From: a bacterium | GTDB lineage: Bacteria > BMS3Abin14 | Direction of reading: 5' to 3' | Assembly: GCA_022865845.1 (NCBI GenBank) | Contig: JALHUC010000462.1 | Coordinates: 1 to 15,161 of the forward strand | Length of the DNA: 15,161 bases | In this document: positions 1 through 7,409 of the stretch, piece by piece | Layout: each line of letters starts with the position of its first letter | How positions within the stretch are numbered: position 1 is the stretch's first letter | Notes under the pieces: generated by a model | What the model saw: only the letters and a program-made list of their open reading frames with translations | Databases searched by the model: none | What the model was told of the DNA's origin: nothing | Made by a program: the position numbers and the translations under genes

Positions 1-579
1 CCGGGTACGAAGCTGTTTTCAATAAGCGGGCAGGTCGCCCGTCCAGGTGTTTACGAACTTCCCATGGGAGTGACGCTCAGAGAACTCATCTTCGAGCACG
101 CCGGCGGTATGAGGGAAAGCAGGTCCTTCAAGGCGGCCTTCCCGGGAGGCGCCTCCTCGGCCTGCCTCGATGAGTCCCAACTGGACGTCCGGCTGGATTT
201 CAATTCCCTGGCCGCGGCGGGGAGCATGCTGGGTTCGGGAGCCGTCATTGTCCTGGACGACACCGCCGACATGGTAAAGGCCACCCACGTCCTCATAAAG
301 TTTTTCGAGCACGAATCGTGCGGCAAGTGCACCCCGTGTCGTGAGGGCCTGTTCTGGGTGCGCAGGATCTTCGACCAGATCCTCGACGGCAAGGGTGCCG
401 AATCCGATCTCGACCTTCTTCTGGACATATGCGAGGGGATCAGGTCCACATCCTTCTGCGGTCTGGGCGAAGCATCTGTCAGCTGTGTAGTCAGTACGAT
501 AGAGAAATTCCGCAATGAATATCTGGCCTACTTCAGAGGTACAGGTTCCGGCAAGGCAGATGCAGAGGCGGCATCATGA
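1..579 (+). CDS. nuoF: NuoF, NADH-binding subunit of complex I (5' end cut off)
   Basis: This is the C-terminal 192 residues of the subunit that oxidises NADH at FMN and passes electrons on through cluster N3. The frame is open from the first base, so the true start lies outside the window; the internal ATG at 64 is not a start, because the codons before it encode the conserved GTKLFSISG and RPGVYELP stretches of the SLBB domain. The N3 ligands are visible in ESCGKCTPC (C107, C110, C113 of the fragment) and TSFCGLG (C153). It ends shortly after the NuoF core, without any fused domain, unlike the second NuoF at 4308. Its stop overlaps the nuoG start by four bases (ATGA), so the two are probably translationally coupled. 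NADH and FMN motifs lie upstream and cannot be checked here. A HydB/HndC-type hydrogenase subunit is possible, but the following nuoG favours complex I. Confidence 0.93.
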   Translation, partial: PGTKLFSISGQVARPGVYELPMGVTLRELIFEHAGGMRESRSFKAAFPGGASSACLDESQLDVRLDFNSLAAAGSMLGSGAVIVLDDTADMVKATHVLIKFFEHESCGKCTPCREGLFWVRRIFDQILDGKGAESDLDLLLDICEGIRSTSFCGLGEASVSCVVSTIEKFRNEYLAYFRGTGSGKADAEAAS

Positions 580-3257
580 TGGTCCGACTTACAATAGATG
601 GCAATCAGATCATGGTCGACGGCCACCTTAACGTCCTCGATGCGGCGAGAAAGCTCGGTATTTACATCCCGACCTTCTGCCACCAGGCGCGCCTGAGTGA
701 TCTCGGGGCGTGTCGAATGTGCCTTGTGGAAGTCGAGGGAATGGGGAAACTCCAGACCGCCTGCACGCTGGCTGTCAATGAAGGGATGGTTATTTACACA
801 GATACGCCACGGGTCCAGAAGGCACGGAGCCTTATGCTCGAGTTCCTTCTCATCAACCACCCACTGGAATGCACCGTGTGCGACGCGTCCGGTGAATGTA
901 CACTCCAGGATCTTGCCTTCAAGTTCGGAAGCGCCGAGACCCGGTTCACCGGCGAGAAAAGAGTCCTAAGAGACCACATCATAAGCCCTCTCATCGACCG
1001 CAACCTCAACAGGTGCATCCAGTGCAAACGCTGTGTGAGGGTCTGTGACGAGATACAGGGAGTGACAGCTCTCGGGATGTCTTACCGGGGAGCGGCTACA
1101 GTAGTGGGTCCGTTCATGGACAAACCCCTGGACTGTGAATACTGCAGCCACTGTATCTGGTCCTGTCCTGTCGGCGCCATTACGTCGAGGGCCATGAAAC
1201 ACAAAATGCGGACATGGGAGATGGAAAAGGCCGAGGCTATCTGCCCCTACTGCAGCTGCGGATGCACTCTGCTCTATAACCACCGGGATAACGTTGTGTA
1301 CCGCGTAACCCACGCCGATGGGCGGGGGGGCAATATGGGAAGTCTGTGCTCCAAGGGCTACTTCGGTTACGACGTCATCAATCACCCCGACAGGATCACC
1401 GCTCCCATGGTACGCGATGCCGACGGCACCCTGAGAAAAACGAGTTGGGAGAATGCCCTCGCTGTGGTAGCCCTGAAAATGGGTCAGATATCGAAAGAGA
1501 GCGGAGGGAAGGCCGTCGGAGGGATCGCCTCGGACCGTCTCACCAATGAAGAACTCTTCCTGTTCCAGAAACTCATGAGGGTGGTTTTTTCCAGCAACAA
1601 CGTGGATACTCCATCCGGCAGGTGGTCGCGAACGGTCGTTCCCATCCTTGAAGAACGGCTGGGGGTTTCCGCCGCCACAAATTCCCTGGACGAACTCAAT
1701 TATACCGATGCCCTGCTTATCGTAGGCTGCGACATCACCGTGGCCAACCCCATCTCCGGTCTGAAGATCAAGCACGCTATCCGCCAGGGAGGACTCGTGA
1801 CCGAGGTCAACCCCGGGAAGACCGCCCTTTCAAGGCTGGCCCGAAGGTCCCTCTCCGTCCCGATCGGGAAGGAACTGACCCTCGTCAAGGGACTGATCAA
1901 AGTTATTTTTGAGGAGGGGCTCTACGACAGTGAGGTTGTGGGAGGTTACGGGAGACTCTCCGATCTAGAGTTCTCAGTCAAGGACAAGGACTTCAAGTCC
2001 ATCGCGCGGGACACCAATTGCAGTGAAGAGGACATCATCCACACAGCAAGGGAATTTGCCGGAGCCAAAAAAGCATCTATCATTTTCGGGGAAATAGCGG
2101 CCCTGCAGTCGGGGGGCGGGCAGATCATAAACGCGCTCATCGATCTCCTCATGCTTACCGGAAAACTGGGGCAGGAGGGCTGCGGCCTGTATCCGATCAT
2201 CGCTGGCACCAACTTCCAGGGCGCCGTGGACATGGGGGCATCCCCCGACCGTCTTCCAGGGCACGTCCAAGTCAGTTCAGCCTCTGAAAGGAAGAGGTTC
2301 GAAACAGCCTTTAGCGGCAAGATACCAAAGGAAAAGGGGATGAGTGCCTACGAAATGATGCAGGCCGCTGCAGGGGGAAAACTGAAGGCCCTCTACCTCG
2401 CCGGTGTCAATCCTATGGTCACCTTCCCGGGTGGTGAGGATGTGGAAAAGGCCCTGAAAAAGATGGAGTTCCTGGTGGTCCAGGAACTGTTCCTGACCGA
2501 GACCGCACAACTGGCTGACGTTGTTCTCCCCGCCGGGACCATGGCCGAGAGGAACGGCACTCTGACGAATGTGGAAAGACGTGTGCAAAGAACACGCAAG
2601 GCGATAGGCGGCGTGGGTCAGTCTATGCCCGACTGGAGGATCTTTTCGGAGCTTGGCGTTGCCTGCGGCGATGAGGGGATGAAGTACCTCAATTCGGCGG
2701 AGGTCCTCGACGAGATAGCCGAAACGATCCCGTTCTACTCGGGTATCAGCCACAGAATTCTGGCCGAAAACGGTCTGCAGTGGCCTTTTTCGAAGGAAGA
2801 CGCGAGGGAAGCCTACCACGAGGGATACCTGGGCAGTCGCCACCTTCTGGCGGATGGTGTCAGCAAGGATAACCGGTCCTTCGCTGCCGTATCCGACTGG
2901 AAGACCCACGGTGCCGATTCCAAGTACCCCCTGACCCTGGTGCTCGGAGACCTGCTTTTCCATTCAGGCAGTTTTACCAGGTATTCGGAATCCCTGAACC
3001 AGCTCGCTTCGGAGGCCACCCTGTTCATGAATCCCCAGACCGGGATGGGACTCGATGTCCAGGACGGAAGCGTGGTCCGCGCCGTTTCCGCCCAGGGAGA
3101 GATTTCCGTGGCCGTCAACTATTCAGAAGACATCGCCCCGGGTGTGCTTTTCATGCCGCGCCATTTCGAAAACGCTCCCGTGAGCGCCCTGATGGTGTCG
3201 GGCCCGGATGGAGAAGCCCAGACAGCCGTCGTCCACGTGCAGGTGGTCAAGGCCTGA
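576..3257 (+). CDS. nuoG: NuoG, iron-sulfur subunit of complex I, FdhA-like (first copy)
   Basis: This 893-residue protein relays electrons from NuoF to the quinone-reducing part of complex I in the peripheral arm. Ligand sets seen in order: [2Fe-2S] C35, C46, C49, C63; His-Cys cluster H95, C99, C102, C108; two [4Fe-4S] sets C147/150/153/157 and C187/190/193/197; and C223/226/230/258, which has the same spacing as cluster N7 of E. coli NuoG. A molybdopterin-oxidoreductase-fold domain follows to the end. Length is close to E. coli NuoG (about 900). Where formate dehydrogenases have Cys or Sec followed by His (NNVDT-x3-V-C/U-H), this protein reads RWSR, with W350 and S351, so catalytic Mo/W chemistry is unlikely. 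The ATG at 576 overlaps the nuoF stop; an alternative ATG is the very next codon. Automated tools may call it a formate dehydrogenase alpha subunit. Confidence 0.9.
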   Translation: MMVRLTIDGNQIMVDGHLNVLDAARKLGIYIPTFCHQARLSDLGACRMCLVEVEGMGKLQTACTLAVNEGMVIYTDTPRVQKARSLMLEFLLINHPLECTVCDASGECTLQDLAFKFGSAETRFTGEKRVLRDHIISPLIDRNLNRCIQCKRCVRVCDEIQGVTALGMSYRGAATVVGPFMDKPLDCEYCSHCIWSCPVGAITSRAMKHKMRTWEMEKAEAICPYCSCGCTLLYNHRDNVVYRVTHADGRGGNMGSLCSKGYFGYDVINHPDRITAPMVRDADGTLRKTSWENALAVVALKMGQISKESGGKAVGGIASDRLTNEELFLFQKLMRVVFSSNNVDTPSGRWSRTVVPILEERLGVSAATNSLDELNYTDALLIVGCDITVANPISGLKIKHAIRQGGLVTEVNPGKTALSRLARRSLSVPIGKELTLVKGLIKVIFEEGLYDSEVVGGYGRLSDLEFSVKDKDFKSIARDTNCSEEDIIHTAREFAGAKKASIIFGEIAALQSGGGQIINALIDLLMLTGKLGQEGCGLYPIIAGTNFQGAVDMGASPDRLPGHVQVSSASERKRFETAFSGKIPKEKGMSAYEMMQAAAGGKLKALYLAGVNPMVTFPGGEDVEKALKKMEFLVVQELFLTETAQLADVVLPAGTMAERNGTLTNVERRVQRTRKAIGGVGQSMPDWRIFSELGVACGDEGMKYLNSAEVLDEIAETIPFYSGISHRILAENGLQWPFSKEDAREAYHEGYLGSRHLLADGVSKDNRSFAAVSDWKTHGADSKYPLTLVLGDLLFHSGSFTRYSESLNQLASEATLFMNPQTGMGLDVQDGSVVRAVSAQGEISVAVNYSEDIAPGVLFMPRHFENAPVSALMVSGPDGEAQTAVVHVQVVKA

Positions 3258-3270
3258 GGAGGAGAACCAA

Positions 3271-3738
3271 ATGATCGAAGTCAGCCAACTCAAGGAGATG
3301 GAGTCCCTCAAGGAGATTTCCGAAGAGGCGCTCAACTATCTGGCCGGCTCTCTTCAGAAGAGGACCTATCAGGATAAGGAACCCGTTTTCAACGAGGGAA
3401 CCATGGGAGGGGATCTCTATCTGGTGGGAAGCGGTTCAGTAAAGATTTCAAAGAGGGCCAAGGAGGGTGAAGCCCAGAGCCTTGCGGTGGTGAACGCGGG
3501 TGGGTTCGTGGGCATCACGACCTTTCTTTCCGGGGGCGAACATTCGGCTAACGCCTCGGCGCATAGTGAATGTGCCCTTTACCTTCTGGAACGGAACGAC
3601 TTCGACAAGTTCGTCGAAAAGTTTCCCGCAGACGCCGTGAAGATCATGAAACTTTTCGTCAGCGAGTTGATAGAGCAACTCAGAAGCATGAACGAAAGAT
3701 ACATCGATATGGTGAACTACATGTGGAGGTGGCGGTGA
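3271..3738 (+). CDS. Small cyclic-nucleotide-binding-domain-like protein, no DNA-binding domain
   Basis: This 155-residue protein has the Crp/cNMP beta-roll pattern: an N-terminal helix, a glycine-punctuated beta roll (EGTMGGDLYLVGSGSVKI around residues 42-59), then a long C-terminal helix after about residue 119. It stops where Crp/Fnr regulators would continue into a helix-turn-helix, so it is probably a stand-alone sensor or structural partner rather than a transcription factor. The phosphate-binding cassette is degenerate: the usual FGE reads VGI (residues 80-82), and the phosphate-binding Arg of the RS/TA motif is H91 (HSA). Canonical cAMP binding is therefore doubtful. The start has a strong ribosome site (GAGGAGG) 13 bases after nuoG, and its stop overlaps the next gene, so it is made together with the respiratory subunits. 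The role in the complex is unknown; allosteric regulation or assembly of the second module is my inference. Confidence 0.8.
   Translation: MIEVSQLKEMESLKEISEEALNYLAGSLQKRTYQDKEPVFNEGTMGGDLYLVGSGSVKISKRAKEGEAQSLAVVNAGGFVGITTFLSGGEHSANASAHSECALYLLERNDFDKFVEKFPADAVKIMKLFVSELIEQLRSMNERYIDMVNYMWRWR
3725..3730 (+). promoter_or_regulatory. Ribosome binding site deciding a GTG start for nuoE
   Basis: GGAGGT lies inside the last codons of the cyclic-nucleotide-fold gene, four bases before GTG at 3735. The GTG overlaps the TGA stop (GTGA), which supports this start over any upstream ATG in the same frame; those would overlap the previous gene by up to about 170 bases. Confidence 0.65.
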
Positions 3739-4280
3739 GCGCCGACGTAACACTGGAGGATGTCAGAAAGGACGCGAGGGCCGAGGAACCCGAAGAGCAG
3801 ATAGATCTGGCTGCTGTCGACAAGATCATCGATTCCCTCACGGAGATGAAGGGGATGCTGATCCCCGTACTTCAGAATGTCCAGAATGTCTACGGTTATG
3901 TACCCGAGGAAGCGGCCAACTCGGTGGCTGACGGGCTGGGACTGTACCGCAGTCAGGTGTACGGCGTCCTGACCTTCTACACCCAGTTCCACCTGTCACC
4001 CCGCGGAAGGCACATCATCAGGGCCTGTTCGGGAACGGCCTGTCACGTCAGAGGTGGAAAAACGGTGATCAGCAAACTGGAGAGCAAGCTCGGGATAGGT
4101 CACGGAGAGACCACCGATGACATGTTCGCCTCCTTTGAAAAGGTGGCCTGTCTGGGAGCATGCGGCCTCGCTCCGGTGATAATGATCGACATCGATGCCC
4201 ACGGGCAGCTTGACTCGCTCAAGGCCGAGAGGATCCTCGATAACCTTCGCGAAATGGACCGTATGAAGAGGGGAGAGTAG
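3735..4280 (+). CDS. nuoE: NuoE-like [2Fe-2S] thioredoxin-fold subunit (second module)
   Basis: This is the 24 kDa-type subunit (181 residues) that carries cluster N1a next to the flavin of NuoF, both in complex I and in related NuoEF/HydBC enzymes. An N-terminal helical bundle (about residues 25-90, with YGYVPEEAA and YGVLTFYTQFHL) is followed by a thioredoxin-like fold with all four cluster ligands: C98 and C103 in CSGTACHVRGG, and C139 and C143 in CLGACGLAP. The length is normal with a short acidic N-terminal tail. Start is GTG at 3735, coupled by a four-base overlap to the upstream gene. It lies directly before the NuoF fusion, its expected partner. A canonical complex I operon would have its own nuoE before the first nuoF, outside this window, so this is probably a second copy. 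Identity as NuoE-family is secure; assignment to complex I rather than a soluble enzyme is not. Confidence 0.92.
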   Translation: MSADVTLEDVRKDARAEEPEEQIDLAAVDKIIDSLTEMKGMLIPVLQNVQNVYGYVPEEAANSVADGLGLYRSQVYGVLTFYTQFHLSPRGRHIIRACSGTACHVRGGKTVISKLESKLGIGHGETTDDMFASFEKVACLGACGLAPVIMIDIDAHGQLDSLKAERILDNLREMDRMKRGE

Positions 4281-4307
4281 CCACTCTTCAGGAGGATACA
4301 GTAAAAG

Positions 4308-7300
4308 ATGGGAAACGACCGCGATAAATTGATCGTAATTGGAATGGGTACCTGCGGCCTTGCGTCCGGCGCCAGGGGCATACTGGCCGAGGTCCAGCAG
4401 CAGATGGACAAGATCTCCATCAACGTGCCGATCCTCAAGACCGGCTGCATAGGCATGTGCTACCAGGAGGTTCTTGTCGATGTATCCCTGCCAGGTATGG
4501 CAAGGGTTACCTACGCCAAGGTCGAGCCCGAGATGATCTCCCAGATCATCGAGAACCATGTGGTAAAGGGCAAGCCGATCACCGACTACGCCATCGGTCA
4601 GATCACCACCAACGGAGAGAAGATCTACCAAGGGATCCCCACTTACGATGAAATGGACTTTTTCAAAAAACAGAACCGCATCGTCCTCAGGCGCTGCGGT
4701 TTCATAGATCCGGACAGGATCGAGGACTACCTGGATTCTGAAGGTTACCAGGCGGCCGAAAAAGCGCTGACCACAATGTCTCCCACAATCATCAGGGAGG
4801 TCGTGAAGAAAGCCGGACTTAGGGGCCGCGGTGGAGGCGGTTTTCCCACCGGCCTGAAGTGGGAGTTCTGCGCCAACGCCGCAGGTGAGCCAAAGTATCT
4901 TATCTGTAACGCCGACGAAGGCGACCCTGGAGCCTTCATGGACCGCAGTGTCCTGGAGGGCGATCCCCACGCCGTGATCGAGGGTATGATCATCGCAGCA
5001 TACGCTATCGGCGCTAAGTACGGGTACATATACTGCAGGGCGGAGTACCCCCTGGCCATCGAAAAACTGATCACGGCCATCGGCCAGGCCGAAGAAAAGA
5101 ACTACCTGGGCGAGAATATTTTCGGAACCGATTTCTCCTTTCACCTTAGGGTCAAGGAAGGAGCCGGCGCCTTCGTGTGCGGTGAGGAAACAGCTCTCAT
5201 GGCCTCCATCGAAGGGAAGAGGGGTATGCCCCGGTCAAGGCCGCCGTTCCCGGCCCACAAGGGCCTCTACGGAAAGCCTTCGAACATCAACAACGTCGAG
5301 ACTTTCGCCTGTGTGCCGCCCATCATCCTCAAAGGAGCGGACCGTTACGCCGGGATCGGTACTGAGTACACCAAGGGCACGAAGGTTTTCGCCCTCACTG
5401 GGAAGATCAACCACACTGGTCTCATCGAGGTCCCGGCGGGGACCCAGCTCAAGGAGATCATCTACGACATCGGCGGCGGGATCGTCGGCGGCGGGAAGTT
5501 CAAGGCTGCCCAGCTCGGCGGTCCCTCAGGTGGCTGCCTGCCCGCTGAGATCGTCGAGACGCCCATCGACTATGATTCCCTGATACAGGCCGGCGCCATG
5601 ATGGGTTCGGGGGGCATAGTCGTCATGGATGAGCGCACCTGCATGGTGGATGTAGCCAGATTCTTCCTGAGCTTCACCACGGCCGAATCGTGCGGAAAAT
5701 GTGTCCCGTGCCGGTTGGGAACAAGGACTATGCTGGGCATCCTGGACAGGATTACCTCCGGAGATGGCAAAATGGAGGATCTCAAGAATCTCGAGGAACT
5801 GGGCCAGGAGATCAAGAACACATCCCTTTGCGGCCTTGGACAGACCGCCGCCAACCCGGTCCTTTCCACTATCAGATACTTCCGGAAGGAGTACGAGGCC
5901 CACATAATCGAAAAGAGATGCCCTGCCGTCGTCTGCAAGGACATCATCTCCTCCCCCTGCCAGCACGTGTGCCCCATAGAGACGGACGTGCCTGCCTACA
6001 TCACACTGATCGGCCAGGGGAAGTTCACCGAAGCCCTCGAACTGATCCGCCTGACGAACCCGCTCCCGGCAGTCTGTGGGAGAGTCTGTCACCACCCCTG
6101 CGAGAGCAAGTGTCGGCGGGGCGACCTGGATGAGCCCATCAGCATCCGGAACCTCAAGCGTGTGGCGGCCGATTTCGCTGCCCAGGAGGAGATCTCTGGC
6201 AAGTACAGCATCCACGTCAAGAAGATCTCCGGCAAGGGCAAGAAGGTGGCTATTATCGGCGGTGGTCCCGCCGGCCTCACCGCGGCTCACTATCTCGGGT
6301 TGAGCGACTTCTCCCCGGTGGTCTTCGAGGCCCAGCGGATCGCGGGCGGAATGCTGACCCTGGGTATCCCGGAGTACAGGCTGCCCCGGGACACCCTGCA
6401 GCACGAGATCGCGGCCATCGAGAAGATGGGGGCCAAGATCCACCTGAGCACGCCCATTGGAGACAAGATCTCTTTCGAACAGGTCCGACTGGATCACGAG
6501 GCCGTATTCGTCGCCACCGGTGCCCATGTGGACCTGAAGATGGGGATCCCGGGAGAGGACGCGGAGGGTGTATACGAGAGCCTTTTCTTCCTTCGGAAGA
6601 CAAACCTCGGGGAGGAAATACCGCTGGGCAGGAAAGTCGCAATCGTGGGAGGGGGTAATACGGCTATCGATGCCACCCGGGTAGCTCTGAGGATGGGAGC
6701 TGATGCAACTATTCTTTATCGGAGGACGCGCAAGGAGATGCCCGCCGACGAGATTGAGATAGAGGAGGCTCTCCATGAGGGGGCGAATCTCGATCTGCTC
6801 GTCGCGCCCGTCAAGGTTCTGACCAAGAACGGGAAGCTCACAGGAGTCCAGTGTATCCGTATGGAGCTTGGTGAACCTGACTCTTCGGGCCGCCGCCGCC
6901 CCGAGCCCGTCGAGGGGTCGGAGTTCGAGATGGAACTGGACAACCTTATTGTGGCGGTCAGCGGCCAACCCGATCTCGGTTTCCTGGGCGATGATCACGG
7001 CCTGAGTATCAGCAAGTGGAACTCCATCGACGTACACCCCTACACGCAGATGACCAACGTCGAGGGTGTCTTCGCCGGAGGCGATGTGGTGACCGGTCCG
7101 TGGATGGTCATCGACGCTATCGGCGCCGGAAAGAAGGCAGCGGCCCACATGGAGCTGTACCTGAACGGCGAGGAGGTGGTCCCGCAGTACTCGGTGACTA
7201 TCCCCAATACTGATCCCGTAGATGCGCTGGAAATTACAGAAGAGGACATGCACCTTGTACGTCCCGCCATGCCGATGATGGAGCTGGAAAAGAGGCTTCT

Positions 7301-7388
7301 CGATTACGCTGAGGTGGAGCTTGGCTTCACCAAGGAAATGTCCATTAAGGAAGCAAGAAGATGCCTCCGCTGCGACACCGAGAATTGA
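4308..7388 (+). CDS. nuoF: NuoF fused to a GltD/NfnB-like FAD-NAD(P)H oxidoreductase
   Basis: This 1026-residue iron-sulfur flavoprotein joins three units. Residues 1 to about 95 form a thioredoxin-like ferredoxin domain with C16, C47 and C51. Residues about 110-535 are a full NuoF: GRGGGGFPTG for NADH at 173-182, CNADEGDPGAF for FMN, SLBB domain, and N3 ligands C462, C465, C468 and C508. Residues about 538-1026 match the glutamate synthase small subunit/NfnB: eight cysteines (538, 543, 551, 555 and 590, 594, 598, 602) for two [4Fe-4S] clusters, FAD motif GGGPAG at 651-656, NAD(P)H motif GGGNTAID at 781-788, GVFAGGD, and a CLRCD tail. Each nucleotide site looks intact. In characterised GltD and NfnB the last unit uses NADPH, so electron exchange between NADH, NADPH and an iron-sulfur chain is inferred. 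The start follows GGAGG by 12 bases; nuoE and a second nuoG flank it. Confidence 0.9.
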   Translation: MGNDRDKLIVIGMGTCGLASGARGILAEVQQQMDKISINVPILKTGCIGMCYQEVLVDVSLPGMARVTYAKVEPEMISQIIENHVVKGKPITDYAIGQITTNGEKIYQGIPTYDEMDFFKKQNRIVLRRCGFIDPDRIEDYLDSEGYQAAEKALTTMSPTIIREVVKKAGLRGRGGGGFPTGLKWEFCANAAGEPKYLICNADEGDPGAFMDRSVLEGDPHAVIEGMIIAAYAIGAKYGYIYCRAEYPLAIEKLITAIGQAEEKNYLGENIFGTDFSFHLRVKEGAGAFVCGEETALMASIEGKRGMPRSRPPFPAHKGLYGKPSNINNVETFACVPPIILKGADRYAGIGTEYTKGTKVFALTGKINHTGLIEVPAGTQLKEIIYDIGGGIVGGGKFKAAQLGGPSGGCLPAEIVETPIDYDSLIQAGAMMGSGGIVVMDERTCMVDVARFFLSFTTAESCGKCVPCRLGTRTMLGILDRITSGDGKMEDLKNLEELGQEIKNTSLCGLGQTAANPVLSTIRYFRKEYEAHIIEKRCPAVVCKDIISSPCQHVCPIETDVPAYITLIGQGKFTEALELIRLTNPLPAVCGRVCHHPCESKCRRGDLDEPISIRNLKRVAADFAAQEEISGKYSIHVKKISGKGKKVAIIGGGPAGLTAAHYLGLSDFSPVVFEAQRIAGGMLTLGIPEYRLPRDTLQHEIAAIEKMGAKIHLSTPIGDKISFEQVRLDHEAVFVATGAHVDLKMGIPGEDAEGVYESLFFLRKTNLGEEIPLGRKVAIVGGGNTAIDATRVALRMGADATILYRRTRKEMPADEIEIEEALHEGANLDLLVAPVKVLTKNGKLTGVQCIRMELGEPDSSGRRRPEPVEGSEFEMELDNLIVAVSGQPDLGFLGDDHGLSISKWNSIDVHPYTQMTNVEGVFAGGDVVTGPWMVIDAIGAGKKAAAHMELYLNGEEVVPQYSVTIPNTDPVDALEITEEDMHLVRPAMPMMELEKRLLDYAEVELGFTKEMSIKEARRCLRCDTEN

Positions 7389-7409
7389 TGGACTTACAGA
7401 GGGAATCAG

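Noticed and set aside
576..3257. Annotation of either NuoG copy as formate dehydrogenase alpha subunit
   Set aside because: Domain layout is shared by both families, but the Mo/W-binding Cys/Sec is missing and the genes lie among complex I subunits.
6884..6921. RRRPEPVEGS-like stretch that resembles the translated REP-type palindromes found in many proteobacterial genomes
   Set aside because: The GltD/NfnB family itself has a GEPD-SGRRRP-x-P-x-GSEF segment at this point, so the sequence is family-conserved coding; the palindrome in the DNA is imperfect.
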